Of a stretch of DNA of 64,000 nt, positions 37,587 through 47,396 are shown one piece after another. The translations under genes and the position numbers were made by a program. The stretch's first letter is position 1. Each line of letters starts with the position of its first letter. The notes under the pieces were generated by a model. The model was given only the letters and a program-made list of their open reading frames with translations, did not search any database and was not told the origin of the DNA. This DNA comes from Spizellomyces punctatus DAOM BR117 (Eukaryota; Chytridiomycota; Chytridiomycetes; Spizellomycetales; Spizellomycetaceae): positions 186,001 to 250,000 of the forward strand of contig NW_015971537.1 in the NCBI RefSeq assembly GCF_000182565.1, read 5' to 3'.

Positions 37587-39139
37587 ATGTTCACCATGTC
37601 CAGGCTTGGATTCCTCCCTTTGACAGTCTTTCTCTGGTATAGCTGGGTTCAAACTTTAGGGGCGTTTCCTTTGCAGATTCGTCAAAACAAGAGTGAATAC
37701 CCAGGTAGTGTCGATAACGGGACCTATGGTCCCGCTTTGCAAACAGAGTGAGTAGGGAGCTTGCCTGGTACAGTTGGAATATGCGGCTTCACAAGGCATG
37801 TACTGATTGGACTTTGGGTACCATGAATGTCACCTTCAGGTTTCTGTTTCATAAACAGGCATGTAGTTCTCCATCAGTCATGACTGGGGCGGAATTCTCT
37901 TCATCTGTACTAACGAGCATGGCATAATCATCACTAGATGCCAACGGGTGTCACGGTCTCGCAAAAAGGTCGGATATTCGTCAACTACCCGTACTGGAGC
38001 GATGATATTGTCTTCACCGTTGCAGAGTTGAAGGACGGTAAAGAGGTTCCTTTTCCAAATAGCGTCGTCAACTGGAAAGTTGGCCCCTCTTCTTGGAATC
38101 AGTCGAATCAGGCTGAATACTTTGTATCAGTCCAATCTGTCGTCATTGACCCGCACGATAACTTGTGGATATTGGACACTGGCAGACCTGTTGTGAACGG
38201 AACAATGCTAGACGCAACATACGGAGGTCCCAAACTGGTGTGTGTGGACCTCAAGAATGATACAATAATCAAAACGATAGTGTTTCCCATGGTGAGATAC
38301 TTGGTTTCATCTTATCAGCGCCCGCCTAGTATGCTAATCATCTGAACCTCTAGAATGACACCATCTTTCCGAAGAGCTATCTCAATGATGTTCGCTTTGA
38401 TCTTCGCATTCTAACTGAAGGAGTTGCATACATCACTGACTCTTCCGATGAAGGGTACACTGGAATCGTAGTTGTAGACCTTGACAGCGGAGAGTCATGG
38501 CGTCGTCTCCACATGCACAGCTCCACCCGTCCGACCCCGCGCTTCGTCCTTTCAGTCGCTGGGCTTCCAATCAGGCTCCAACCAGAGCCATCAGAGCCTC
38601 CTGGCTACATTACCACCGGGTCAGACGGCATTACACTGTCAGCAGACGGGCTTCGTCTGTTTTACTGCCCTCTTGCATCTAGGCGCCTGTTCAGCGTCGA
38701 TGCACGTATCATGGCCGCCCCAAACGCTAATGATAATGATACTATTCTCACGGTTACGGCACATGGCGAAAAGGGCGGCACTTCCGATGGCTTGGAATCC
38801 GATGATCAAGGCAACATTTACATATCAAACCAGGATCAAAATGCCATTTTCCGTGGACGTTATCAAAATAACACTTTGATCATTGAGCCTTTTGTCCGCG
38901 ATCCACGAATTCAGTGGGCAGATACGCTCAGTGTCGGATTCGACCATCGTCTTTATTTTACCAGCAATCAGCTCCATTTGCAAGCCAAATACTGGGGGGG
39001 ACGTGATTTGAGAAAACCCCCATACGCACTTTACAGCGTCCCTCTTGAACACAACGTCGGAAGGGTTAATTTGACATGTGTATCTACTGGCCTAGTTGAA
39101 TGCTCTGGTAGCATGCGCCAGAGACAATGTCGGTGCTAG
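37587..39139 (+). CDS. Secreted yellow / major royal jelly protein family member
   Basis: The family has a six-bladed beta-propeller fold and occurs in insects, some bacteria and scattered fungi; enzymatic roles are mostly unproven. Exons 37587-37747, a tiny second exon starting 37840, 37938-38291 and 38354-39139 give about 439-445 residues. A signal peptide is evident (FLPLTVFLWYSWVQTLGA). Family blocks are GRIFVNYPYWSDD, DPHDNLWILDTGRP, AYITDSSDEGYTGIVVVDL, GSDGITLSADGLRLFYCPLA, SDGLESDDQGNIYISNQ and PRIQWADTLSVGFDHRLYF. There are several N-glycosylation sequons. Exon 2 ends either at 37858 with a GC donor (gcatgt) or at 37876 with a weak GT donor (gtcatg); both keep the frame. The start may be the second ATG at 37596. 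Function in this organism is unknown. Confidence 0.85.
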
Positions 39140-39490
39140 GAATCTATGAATAGCTTGCTTTATTTCTTGTACATGAGGTTGCATTTAAAGAAAAAAAGTG
39201 TATCGTGTTAACAGCTTATACAAGGTTTCTTTTTCGAATTAATGCTGTGTTGAATCTCTTCAAATGCGAGAACGCGCAGATGGCACAGCCATGATGTTGG
39301 TCATCTCGCTGCCAAACGTAAACGAGGCTTTTTTCCTCTTACGAGAACTTGGGTGGAGCAAGCCAGCCTGAAATCAGGGCGACGGTTGCGTAGACGCCGG
39401 TCATCCACCATAGATCTCGCAAAGTGAGTACATTTGCATTTAAGCCTCTGCTGAGGTATCCTGACGTGTACCACATCTGACCTGCATTTG

Positions 39491-39502
39491 GGCATATAAA
39501 TG
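39491..39502 (+). promoter_or_regulatory. TATA-like element of the HSP20 gene
   Basis: The string gcatataaatgg lies about 110 bp upstream of the small heat-shock protein ATG on the same strand and matches the TATA consensus. No perfect heat-shock element with correct nGAAn spacing was found, although GAA and TTC triplets are frequent upstream. Confidence 0.5.
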
Positions 39503-39605
39503 GGAGCAAATGAGAGTTGCCGTACATGCACACACACACATTTGACTCTGCAAACAATTTCATTCATTTCCGCATCTGTTTCTATCTTTCCCAATAAGAC
39601 AACTC

Positions 39606-40410
39606 ATGACTTCTGCCTGGGACCCGTTCACGTTTGATCCGTTCTTCTCGTACGTATGGCCTTTTTACTCGTAGGTACGCAACACTACCATAAAGAAACC
39701 TCATCTTCTTACCTTTTCCCAGGGATATTACTCGTCCATTTGGCGGATTCGGCGACCGGTGGAGCGACCGAGGCGACCGCGACAGATGGAATACTCCACT
39801 TTTGACTGACCCTGGGAATCAACCTGGCGCTTTAGCCACTACCGGCGGCCGTGGTGGAGCATTGACTACCCCTTCCCGAGGCTGGGAGGCCTTCACCCGT
39901 GGTCCTCGCCTTGATGTAACAGAGACGGACAAGGAATATATCATCAAAGGTAAGAGCTTGCTTGATCAGGTACCCGTGCCACCGTCAGAACTAATATCTC
40001 TGTTGGTATCTTCAGCCGATCTCCCCGGTCTCAATAAGGTCTATAAGCAATATCCCTGAGCTGATGCAATGTCTTTTTGCCAACTTTTATTCAAATAGGA
40101 TGACGTCAAGATTCATCTGGATAACGATGTTCTCACCATTGAAGGCGAGCGTAAAGATGAGCGCGAGGAAAGAGATGGGGATCGCTTCCACATTGTGGAA
40201 CGCACATTTGGGCGATTCCGTCGTTCCATCCGCCTCCCGCCGGGTGAGATTTAGCTGTCTTCACACACAAGTCCACCTCTTGCTAACCTATTACTTATAG
40301 ATGCCCAAGTCGACAATGTGAACGCAAAGATGGAGAATGGTGTCCTTGAGCTTGATATTCCGAAAAATCCGGAAGTTCGTGAGCAGAGGAAGAAGGTTGA
40401 TATTCAATGA
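39606..40410 (+). CDS. Small heat-shock protein, HSP20/alpha-crystallin family
   Basis: An ATP-independent chaperone that holds unfolding proteins, usually as oligomers. Five exons (39606-39649, 39723-39949, 40016-40038, 40099-40243, 40301-40410) join to 182 residues. The N-terminus is variable (SAWDPFTFDPFF, then a Gly/Arg/Asp-rich stretch). The alpha-crystallin domain begins PRLDVTETDKEYIIKADLPGL and continues DDVKIHLDNDVLTIEGERK, ERTFGRFRRSIRLPP and AKMENGVLELDIPK. Exon 3 is only 23 nt, so the domain appears broken in a simple ORF view. An upstream TATA element fits an inducible gene. Confidence 0.93.
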
Positions 40411-40655
40411 CCGAGGGATGAGACGCTGGCATATCCCAAATCACATGAATTTTGCATTGGAAGATTGTATAGCTTTTATTGGAGTGTATGGCAATGCTGC
40501 CGTGTTGGTCTATACCGTCGCTGCTTCAAAATGAAAGATGTATAAAAACATGGCCAGAAAAAAGTTTTGGAGTCAGGCTTCCAGCCAGGATCGAACTCGA
40601 TGAATGTTTTAAAGGCATAGCGCGTGCACGGTCCAATTTGCAGTGTGAGGTGACC

Positions 40656-41129
40656 ATGATGAGTTCCGCAGATTCATCTCATCCGTTCATCAAGTTACTC
40701 GGTTCGTCGCCGACCTCCCCAACATACATCAACCATATCGCCACTTACCATCCGAAAACACTTGACAAACCCGAATCTTTCAAGTCATTCTGTGAGGTCG
40801 TGTTCTACAACTACCCGTCCCTAGGCATCAGCTACAGCTTTGACATCACTCCCACCATACAACGTCTCGCGGCGATTCACATCTACAATGCCAAAATATC
40901 GGGATACGAAAAGTACAACTTGGACCTTAGCCTTCCATTTGGACTTGATATCAATATGACGGGGAAGGAGGTCGTCGAAACGCTTGGCGAGCCAAGCGTC
41001 AAGTCAAAGTACCCAAAGTGCTGCATTGTTTACCCTGATAAAGGAGTGCAAGTAGATCTGGCAGCGAAGGACTGGGAGGAACCGAATTGCAGCATAGAGT
41101 GCTTAACGTTCTATCAAGAGTTTGCCTGA
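40656..41129 (+). CDS. Uncharacterised single-exon protein with LPFGLDxxMTGKEVVExLGEP motif
   Basis: A 157-residue intronless protein; most neighbours have introns. I do not recognise a named family. It has a mixed alpha/beta look, with conserved-looking blocks SFKSFCEVVFYNYPSLGISY, LDLSLPFGLDINMTGKEVVE and LGEPSVKSKYPKCCIVYPD. The segment resembling GMTxxEVVxxLGEP is reminiscent of SmpA-like or small bacterial immunity-type proteins in which an MTxxEVxxxLGxP turn recurs, but this is only a visual impression. The frame is open further upstream (to about 40479) but the MMSSADSS start fits better. A TATA-like tataaaa lies near 40540. It ends about 200 bp before tRNA-Lys. Confidence 0.75.
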   Translation: MMSSADSSHPFIKLLGSSPTSPTYINHIATYHPKTLDKPESFKSFCEVVFYNYPSLGISYSFDITPTIQRLAAIHIYNAKISGYEKYNLDLSLPFGLDINMTGKEVVETLGEPSVKSKYPKCCIVYPDKGVQVDLAAKDWEEPNCSIECLTFYQEFA

Positions 41130-41326
41130 ATTTGCTCACAGAGTAAGGTGCCCTGCAAAGACAACTGTGAAGCGAGATTTGGCCGAGCTACGAGTGGGAC
41201 CGCAGTGGTGTGTATGCTTGTTAATTGATTGATTCCCAATCTGACTGGAAGCCATCGAAAGCGTTGTCGAATCCTGGTTTGAGATTGATAAAAAATCTCA
41301 AAAAGTTCTCTGGTCGACCAAGTAAC

Positions 41327-41399
41327 AGCCCGATGCGGGGGTCGAACCCGCAACCTTGAGGTTAAGAGCCTCACGCTCTGCCGATTGAGCTAACCGGGC
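41327..41399 (-). tRNA. tRNA-Lys (anticodon CUU)
   Basis: The minus strand folds into a full cloverleaf: acceptor GCCCGGT with its 3' partner in ATCGGGC, D arm GCTC...GAGC, anticodon arm TGAGG-CTCTTAA-CCTCA with CTT at positions 34-36, and T arm GCGGG-TTCGACC-CCCGC. It has no intron. Two oligo-T runs within about 40 nt downstream on the minus strand (plus-strand A runs near 41290-41304) serve as Pol III terminators. Confidence 0.95.
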
Positions 41400-41513
41400 T
41401 TCATGGAAAGACAGGGGTAAATAGATCTTGTGACTGTAAGCCACGATTCCTCCAAGTGATGATGTCAAAGGCCGATCTGGCGCAAGTTGCTGGCCCTGTC
41501 TCCCTCCGACCAC

Positions 41514-43708
41514 ATGTTTGTCCCATTACGCTTCCATCGGCGTATGGTCCGCTCGTTGCGGACAAGTAGTAGAACAGTCGTTTGCCCATTGCACTTTCAA
41601 CATGTCACCCGTGGACGTCTTCCAAGTACAAAGGACGGTTTGGCAGGGTCGCTGTCTCATTTCAACATGACTCAACGCAGACGGCATGGCACCCACGGGC
41701 ATGGTCACTCGCATCACCATCACCACGGTGCAGAGCTCCTTGACCATGGTACCAAGGAAGGTTTGTTGAATAGTATGCAAGTTGATCATTTCCTACCCCA
41801 AAGTCTAACGCATCCGATGGGTGTAAAACAGGAACGCGGGTTACTGTGGTTGGGTAAAGCAGCTGAAGCCTTTAGGAAACGTATTGGAGGGTTATGAGGC
41901 TAATTTAACCATTGTGGGCTATTTACAGTCTCGCGGTAAACATCGGGCTGACGGTGTCAAAGGGTGTTGGTGGAGTGTAAGATTCCTAATTGACCGTCAC
42001 GCGAGCAATGACAACCCCGTAAAGGCTTGCTCATGATTTCATAGACTATGGCATTCTGCATCCCTCCTCGCTGAAGCAGTCCATTCGTTAAGCGACTTCA
42101 TGAGGTGAGCACCGAGCATGCTTCAGCGGATCCCACCGACAAGGAGGTCTAATGCTAGATTATAGCGATTTCGTCACCTTGTATGCGTATCGCAAAGCGA
42201 GGGCCAAGCCAGATGCAAAGTTTCCTTTTGGATATGCCAAGTTAGAACCTCTGGGCGGTGTCATCGTCTCTGGGCTCCTCATTGCGGCGGGAGCTGGAAT
42301 AGGTATTACTCTATTTACATGTATCAAGATCCAATAACATGATCGAATCATTGTTCAAGCGGTTCACAGTTGCGAACTTCTCCTTACCTTGCTCCACGAC
42401 TCGACAAATCATCATCACGGCGCAGCAGAAAACGTGACAATGAATCCACTGGCCCTCTACATCATGCTTGCATCCGTTGTATCAAAAGAAGCGATGTTTC
42501 AATGGACGATGAGGGTTGGCCGTAAGGTTAAATCAGATGTACTGATCGCGAATGCGTGGCATCATCGCGCGGATGCAGCGTCGAGTCTTGTTGCGCTTGT
42601 GGGAGTTGCAGGCGCCGTCTATGGAATAAAATGGTTTGATCCTGTTGGAGGCCTCTTAGTGTCCGGTAAGCGCTCGTTTTCTCCCTTGCAAAGAGCTGGA
42701 AAGCCCTTATCCAACCAACGATCGCGCAGGTATGGTTATCAAGGCGGGGTTGGAATCCGGGATACCAGCTTTGAAGGAGTTGATTGACGCAGGTGAGGCG
42801 CACGCTGATGGTGGGGATCCATATTTTGCCTGACTGCTTTCTCAAGCCGCACCTCCGGAAACCACCGAACGCGTGACGGAAGTGGTCCAGCGCCTTCATG
42901 TAAGAGCATGAATTACATTGTGGTACGCATCATTCCACGCTAGTCTTACACGACACTGGCAGGCGAAGGATCAGAATATTCGGGGTATTGGGCCGATCCG
43001 GGTTCGCAAAAGTGGCCCGTTTCTGAATGGTAAGAAACGAGCCGTCGTATCGCACATATGCATCCAGCTTACTTCATGTTGTTTGGGGACAAGTTGATAT
43101 GCAGGTACTGGTCAACCCGTACATCAGTATCTCGCATGCCCATCAGGTTGAGGCTCGTAGTATTGCGAAGGAGTTCTAGGTTCGCGAGCTGAACAGAATG
43201 ATTGTTCACTATAGATATCGGAGAACCTCAAGCATGACATGGTGAAAGAAATTCATGGTACTACTGCCGATTTCAAGTTCAAAAAATTGTAGACTTAAAA
43301 AACTTGAACGTCAATTTCCTTTCAGGCCTGCAAGAAGTGTCCATCCACCTTGACAGCGAGATGCACGATCTGACGGAACCTTCTCCGTCCATCGCTCCTA
43401 CTAGTGTCATTGAAGCAGATATTGTACGAGAAGGAATGAAGGGCATGGAAGAACACGTTCAGAGAATTAGCCATATAACGTTGCATTTCTTAAAGGTAAG
43501 ATTTTATCATCGTAGGGTAGAGCCATCTCTGGTAATTTAACGACCATAATAGGGAGGCATTACTGTCCATGCTGACATTCTGCCCAGGCGAGATGATATA
43601 ACCATTTCAGAAGCAAGAGAAATCGCGCGACAAGTTCAGAAGCGCATTGAAGGTATTGAAGGTGTAAAGTGTGCTGATGTTCATTTAGAGATAAATAGCA
43701 ATCACTAG
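41514..43708 (+). CDS. Mitochondrial-type CDF metal transporter (MMT1/2-like)
   Basis: Cation diffusion facilitators export Zn, Fe or Mn from a compartment in exchange for protons; the yeast Mmt proteins are mitochondrial and linked to iron. Thirteen exons join to 474 residues: 41514-41760, 41832-41853 (22 nt), 41929-41976, 42045-42104, 42166-42302, 42360-42665, 42730-42792, 42847-42899, 42963-43029, 43094-43146, 43215-43257, 43326-43495 and 43553-43708. The N-terminus is Arg-rich and presequence-like (FHRRMVRSLRTSSRTV), followed by a His-rich stretch. TM and metal-site motifs are SASLLAEAVHSLSDFMSDF and ANAWHHRADAASSLVALVG, giving the expected HxxxD/DxxxD-type sites. FPFGYAKLEPLGGV is an MMT-type signature. 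A C-terminal cytosolic domain follows. ATG 41514 is chosen for the presequence; 41487 is also in frame. Confidence 0.93.
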
Positions 43709-43813
43709 ATACGTGGTATTGGATGGTCCCACGGCTACCAGACAGGCTACATAGATACTAGCTCTCTATGCTTCAGATATCTCAACAGGGCAGAAAAGCC
43801 CTTTCATTTGTGA

Positions 43814-45110
43814 CTATGCTCCAGTTATTTCAATGGGGAAGACAAGCCCTTCCATCTGTGACAATGGAAAAGGATCAGGACAAGAGCAAAAGTCATGACC
43901 TCTGTACAGAAGGAAGCGACGAACCTTTCGTAGATTCTTTGGCAACTTTTTGCTATTCGCAAACTTCTTCTTGGTCTCCTTGATATCAGCTGTTGCAGCA
44001 AAGAATTGCAAGGCCTGGGCTGTCAAATCCAATGCATGGCCGAGGTAATCCATCTCCTTGTTTTCCTTTTCAAAGGACGAGAGGACATAGGATGTGACAG
44101 GGATGTTTGCGGCGGGGCGGCCAATTCCGATACGGAAGCGGATAAAGTCTCCTGTTTTCAGGTACGCAGCAATGCTTTCCACGCCCTTGTGACCTTGTAC
44201 TGCGCGAAGATCACCGCCGTCTGCAAAGTCAAATACCACCAATTATGCATCAGCCAAACCTAAAAGTTCTATTGCACCAATTGACATACTTTGGACTGCA
44301 ATCGACCCTTGAAGTGTGTTCATGTCGTCGAATACAACAATGAGCTGCTTGCCAGGGTTCTTGATACCATACGTTGAGATGATCTTTGATACAGCGAGCC
44401 CAGAGTTGTTCATTCCTGTTAGTGGTTTCACCAGTAGCAGGCGGAATGTCCTCTGTGGTAGATGGTGATCAGTAAGGCGATGTAGATCGCTCCTTGTTCA
44501 CATCTCACGTACCAACTCTCCCTTCTTTCCAGATGCGCGTGCTGCCACGGTCTGAGACGGGAACACATCGTCAGGGGCCAGCTTGAAAATCACATCGTGC
44601 ACATCGGCGACCACGTCGCCTTTCCGAACAAACTTTGGTGTCACATAATTGGATGGGATGGTAACCGGCGTATCCTTCTTTGACTGTGCTCCTGTGGCGG
44701 CAGAGTCTTCTGCCTGCATTTGCTCCAAGAGGGCGGTTTGCATGGCGATACAGTTTGCCAGGTAGTCGCAGAATATGAAACCGACTAGAATAGTTTGGTA
44801 GGTTCAACAGGCAAAGTTAGCGTGAGTTCCAGAGCAATGTGGCTCATTGCAAGCAGCTTCCAAATTGCGAGCATTGGCGGAACTTGCAAGTGACACCAAC
44901 AGATGTTCACACTGCATAACTTATCGTCCTCCCTAAACCCTTGTATCTGCATTGTTGTTCACACTGCATAACTTATCGTCCTCCCTAAACCCATGTATCT
45001 GCATTGCCTTTTGACGCTTGTAACGTACCATTGTGTCTCGTCGTTACATAGTCCGCGTCCGGGTTCCCCAGCCCAACAATAACATAGTCAACAGGTCGGT
45101 CGGATGTCAT
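43814..45110 (-). CDS. PTH1: Peptidyl-tRNA hydrolase, Pth1 type
   Basis: Pth1 releases peptides from peptidyl-tRNAs that drop off ribosomes. Exons 45110-45029, 44784-44513, 44452-44290 and 44220-43814 give 307 residues, longer than the bacterial enzyme (about 194). Active-site elements are DYVIVGLGNPD (substrate Asn), TTRHNVGF (catalytic His), LTGMNNSGLAV (Asn in MNxSG) and VVFDDMNTLQG (Asp). FIRFRIGIGRPAANIPVTSYVL is the usual C-terminal block. An insertion of about 40 residues (Ala/Gln/Lys-rich) follows the catalytic His helix. The fifth conserved residue, Asn in GGHNG, is replaced: the sequence reads QGHKGVESI. The long basic C-terminal tail after KKLPKNLRKVRRF is uncertain and could be partly mis-spliced. 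Intron 1 holds a 52-bp tandem duplication. Confidence 0.93.
44904..45007. repeat. 52-bp tandem duplication, two copies
   Basis: Copies at 44904-44955 and 44956-45007 share the string beginning tgttcacactgcataactta; I see one internal substitution (ttgtatct against atgtatct) and a different last base. Both copies lie inside intron 1 of the peptidyl-tRNA hydrolase gene (45028-44785) and account for its unusual length of about 240 nt. Confidence 0.93.
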
Positions 45111-45608
45111 GATGCAGTGCTAGATGTCTGGGGGGCAAGTTCGTAGTTTGTTTCTTCCTTTTTCGCCAAGGCTTTCCTAAAAAGAACGATAAACACTCGC
45201 AAGTGTTGCCTTTGATCGGGGTTAGTCACGCGTTCCTAGCGGGCTGTGTTTGAATTTCAAAAATAATGGAGCGCTTGCTTGCATTTTTGGAGGATAAACA
45301 ATGGGAGTATTGGGGGTTTTGTTGGGCGCGGGGGGCGTTTAAAAGAAGCAAAAAGCGCAACAAAAGGAAGGTCGGTGGAAAGGAGGAGGAGGGATGAACA
45401 ATGCGATCTTCCAGAAGTATTTACTCTTCCGGATAAACAAATCGCTGCCCGGCATCTTTGAATTTGAGCGACGCACGCGGACTCAGCGCGGCCCACAGCC
45501 AAGTCGCTGCTTTTTTCTTTGGGGGTTTTTTTTATATAAAGACCATTTGCCTTGGATTTCTGCACCATTTGATACTTGCACCATTCTAAAAGCAGCACAC
45601 ACATAGAC

Positions 45609-47148
45609 ATGTCCCACTATTCTGCCCCCCAAGGGTATGCACCCAACTATCAAGCACCACCACCACAAGGTGGATATCCGGGACATTTTCAGCAGCAACC
45701 ACCGTATGGTGCTCCTCCTGCCGGATACCCTTCGCAACAAGGATATCCACAACAGCAAGGCTATCCTCAGCAGCAAGGCTTTCCTCCTCAGCAAGGATAC
45801 CCTCAGCAGCAAGGCTACCCTCAACAGCAAGGTTACCCACCGCAAGCGTCATACCCAGCCCAATATCCTCCACAACAGCAAGGCTATGCCCCTCCAGCTG
45901 GTGCCCCCCCTGGTGGAGCTCCACCTGGCGCATATGGACAGCAACCGCCGTACGGCTACGCAGCTCAAGCTCCGGGATATCCACCTCAGCAACACTCTTT
46001 GCCGGGTGGTCAACCTGCACCAGCGCAGCAACCTTATGGAGCACCTCCTGGTGCGCAACAGTCTTTTTACGCGTCGGGATCGCCCATGCTCAGTGCACCC
46101 GAATTGGAACGCGATGCACAAGGTCTCAGAAAGGCCATGAAAGGAATGGGAACGGACGAAAAGGCTTTGATTGAGATCCTCTGCAAGCGTACTCCGGAAC
46201 AAGCCGCTCAGATCGTGGTCGCCTACAAATCCCACTTTGGTCGCGACCTTGTAAAAGACCTTGAGAGCGAATGCAGTGGAAACTTTAAGAAGCTAATGAC
46301 TCTTCTCGCAATGTCACTTCCCGAGGTGGACGCAGTTTGCTTAAGAGAGGCCATGGTCGGTGCTCCTGGCGAGGCATGTGTGTTTTATCCGCTGATGTGG
46401 TGGCATGGGGCGCTAACTTTTTTGTGTGTTTCATTCTATAGGCTGGCCTAGGGACTGATGAAGATGCTTTGATTGAAATTCTGGTCGGACGGACAAACCC
46501 CGAAATCATTGCCATCAAACAGGCATATCGTGCCAAATTTTCAAAGGACCTTGAACAATCCGTGCACTCTGAAACCAGTGGTCATTTACGCAAACTTCTC
46601 GTGGCAGTCCTTCAGGGTGCTCGTGATGAGACCGGAAGATGGGATGTGAATGCCGATGTGGACGCTCTGTACCGTGCTGGTGTTGGCAAAATTGGGACGG
46701 ACGAATCCGCATTCATCTCCATTCTGGCCAATAGGCCCAATGCGCACCTCCGTGCAGTTTTCGCCGCCTATCATCACAAGTACAGCATGACCGTCGAGCA
46801 GGTCGTCAAGAAGGAGTTTTCGGGAGATTTGGAAAAAGCGATTTTGGGCATCGGTAAGTTAAAAGTACATTTGGGTTGTCAAAGCATAAACTGAATTCTC
46901 TCTTCTCAGTTCGCTCTGCAGAGTCCCGAGCATGGTACATTGCCAACCTCTTTGAAAAGTCCATGGCAGGTCTCGGTACAAAGGACAACAAACTAATCCG
47001 TTTGGCAGTCCGTCATCGTGATCCTCGCATCATGCAAGCCGTGAAACAGGCATACCAGCAACAGTACGGAAAGTCTCTGTACTCGCGGGTTGAAGGGGAG
47101 ACTTCAGGAGATTATAAAAAGGCCTTGTTGGCGTGTATTGGAGCATAA
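45609..47148 (+). CDS. Annexin with long YPQQQG-repeat N-terminus (ANXA7/11-like)
   Basis: Annexins bind acidic phospholipids in a Ca2+-dependent way. Three exons (45609-46355, 46442-46853, 46910-47148) give 465 residues. Residues 1 to about 160 are low-complexity Gln/Pro/Gly/Tyr, with tandem [12 protein letters not shown] units, like the N-terminus of annexins 7 and 11. Four annexin repeats follow: [38 protein letters not shown] (made by the intron 1 splice), [19 protein letters not shown], and a fourth with [19 protein letters not shown]. The GxGTD type-II calcium loops are complete in repeats 1-3; repeat 4 has GLGTKD. There is an in-frame GC-type donor alternative at 46376, but the GT donor at 46356 restores the perfect repeat 2 and is preferred. 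Confidence 0.97.
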
Positions 47149-47396
47149 AAGCGCAAAGATTAGAAATTTACTGTGTGTAAGAGTGTTTTATGAATACCAT
47201 CAACCTACAATACTGCACACACCCATGTAAAATAATTTGCAGACCCTAATTCACTGCCGATAGTCAAGTTTGGATTGCCATATATGTGCGGTATGAATGC
47301 AACTATATACAAGAAGAAAACGGGTAATTCTGTCTGGCCAGAAGCTGGGCAGACCACGCTGCTACGGACTTTGGAGTCCACCACATGTACAATATG

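Noticed and set aside
39339-39563. Minus-strand frame with hydrophobic end (WWMTGVYATVALISGWLAPP)
   Set aside because: It overlaps the TATA element and leader of the HSP20 gene, has no recognisable family and an implausible Cys-rich beginning. Kept only as a note; a transcript on the minus strand would revive it.
40560-40620. tRNA-like 3' half (ggatcgaactc) near 40.6 kb
   Set aside because: Only a short T-arm-like string; no acceptor, D or anticodon arm can be folded around it.
45585-46235. Long minus-strand frames opposite the annexin N-terminus
   Set aside because: They are shadows of the Gln/Pro/Gly repeat on the plus strand; their Leu/Arg/Val repeats reflect the repeated codons only.
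46376-46441. GC-AG intron in the annexin gene (donor gcatgt at 46376)
   Set aside because: The GT donor at 46356 is in frame as well and restores an exact annexin repeat ([13 protein letters not shown]), so the noncanonical site is not needed.
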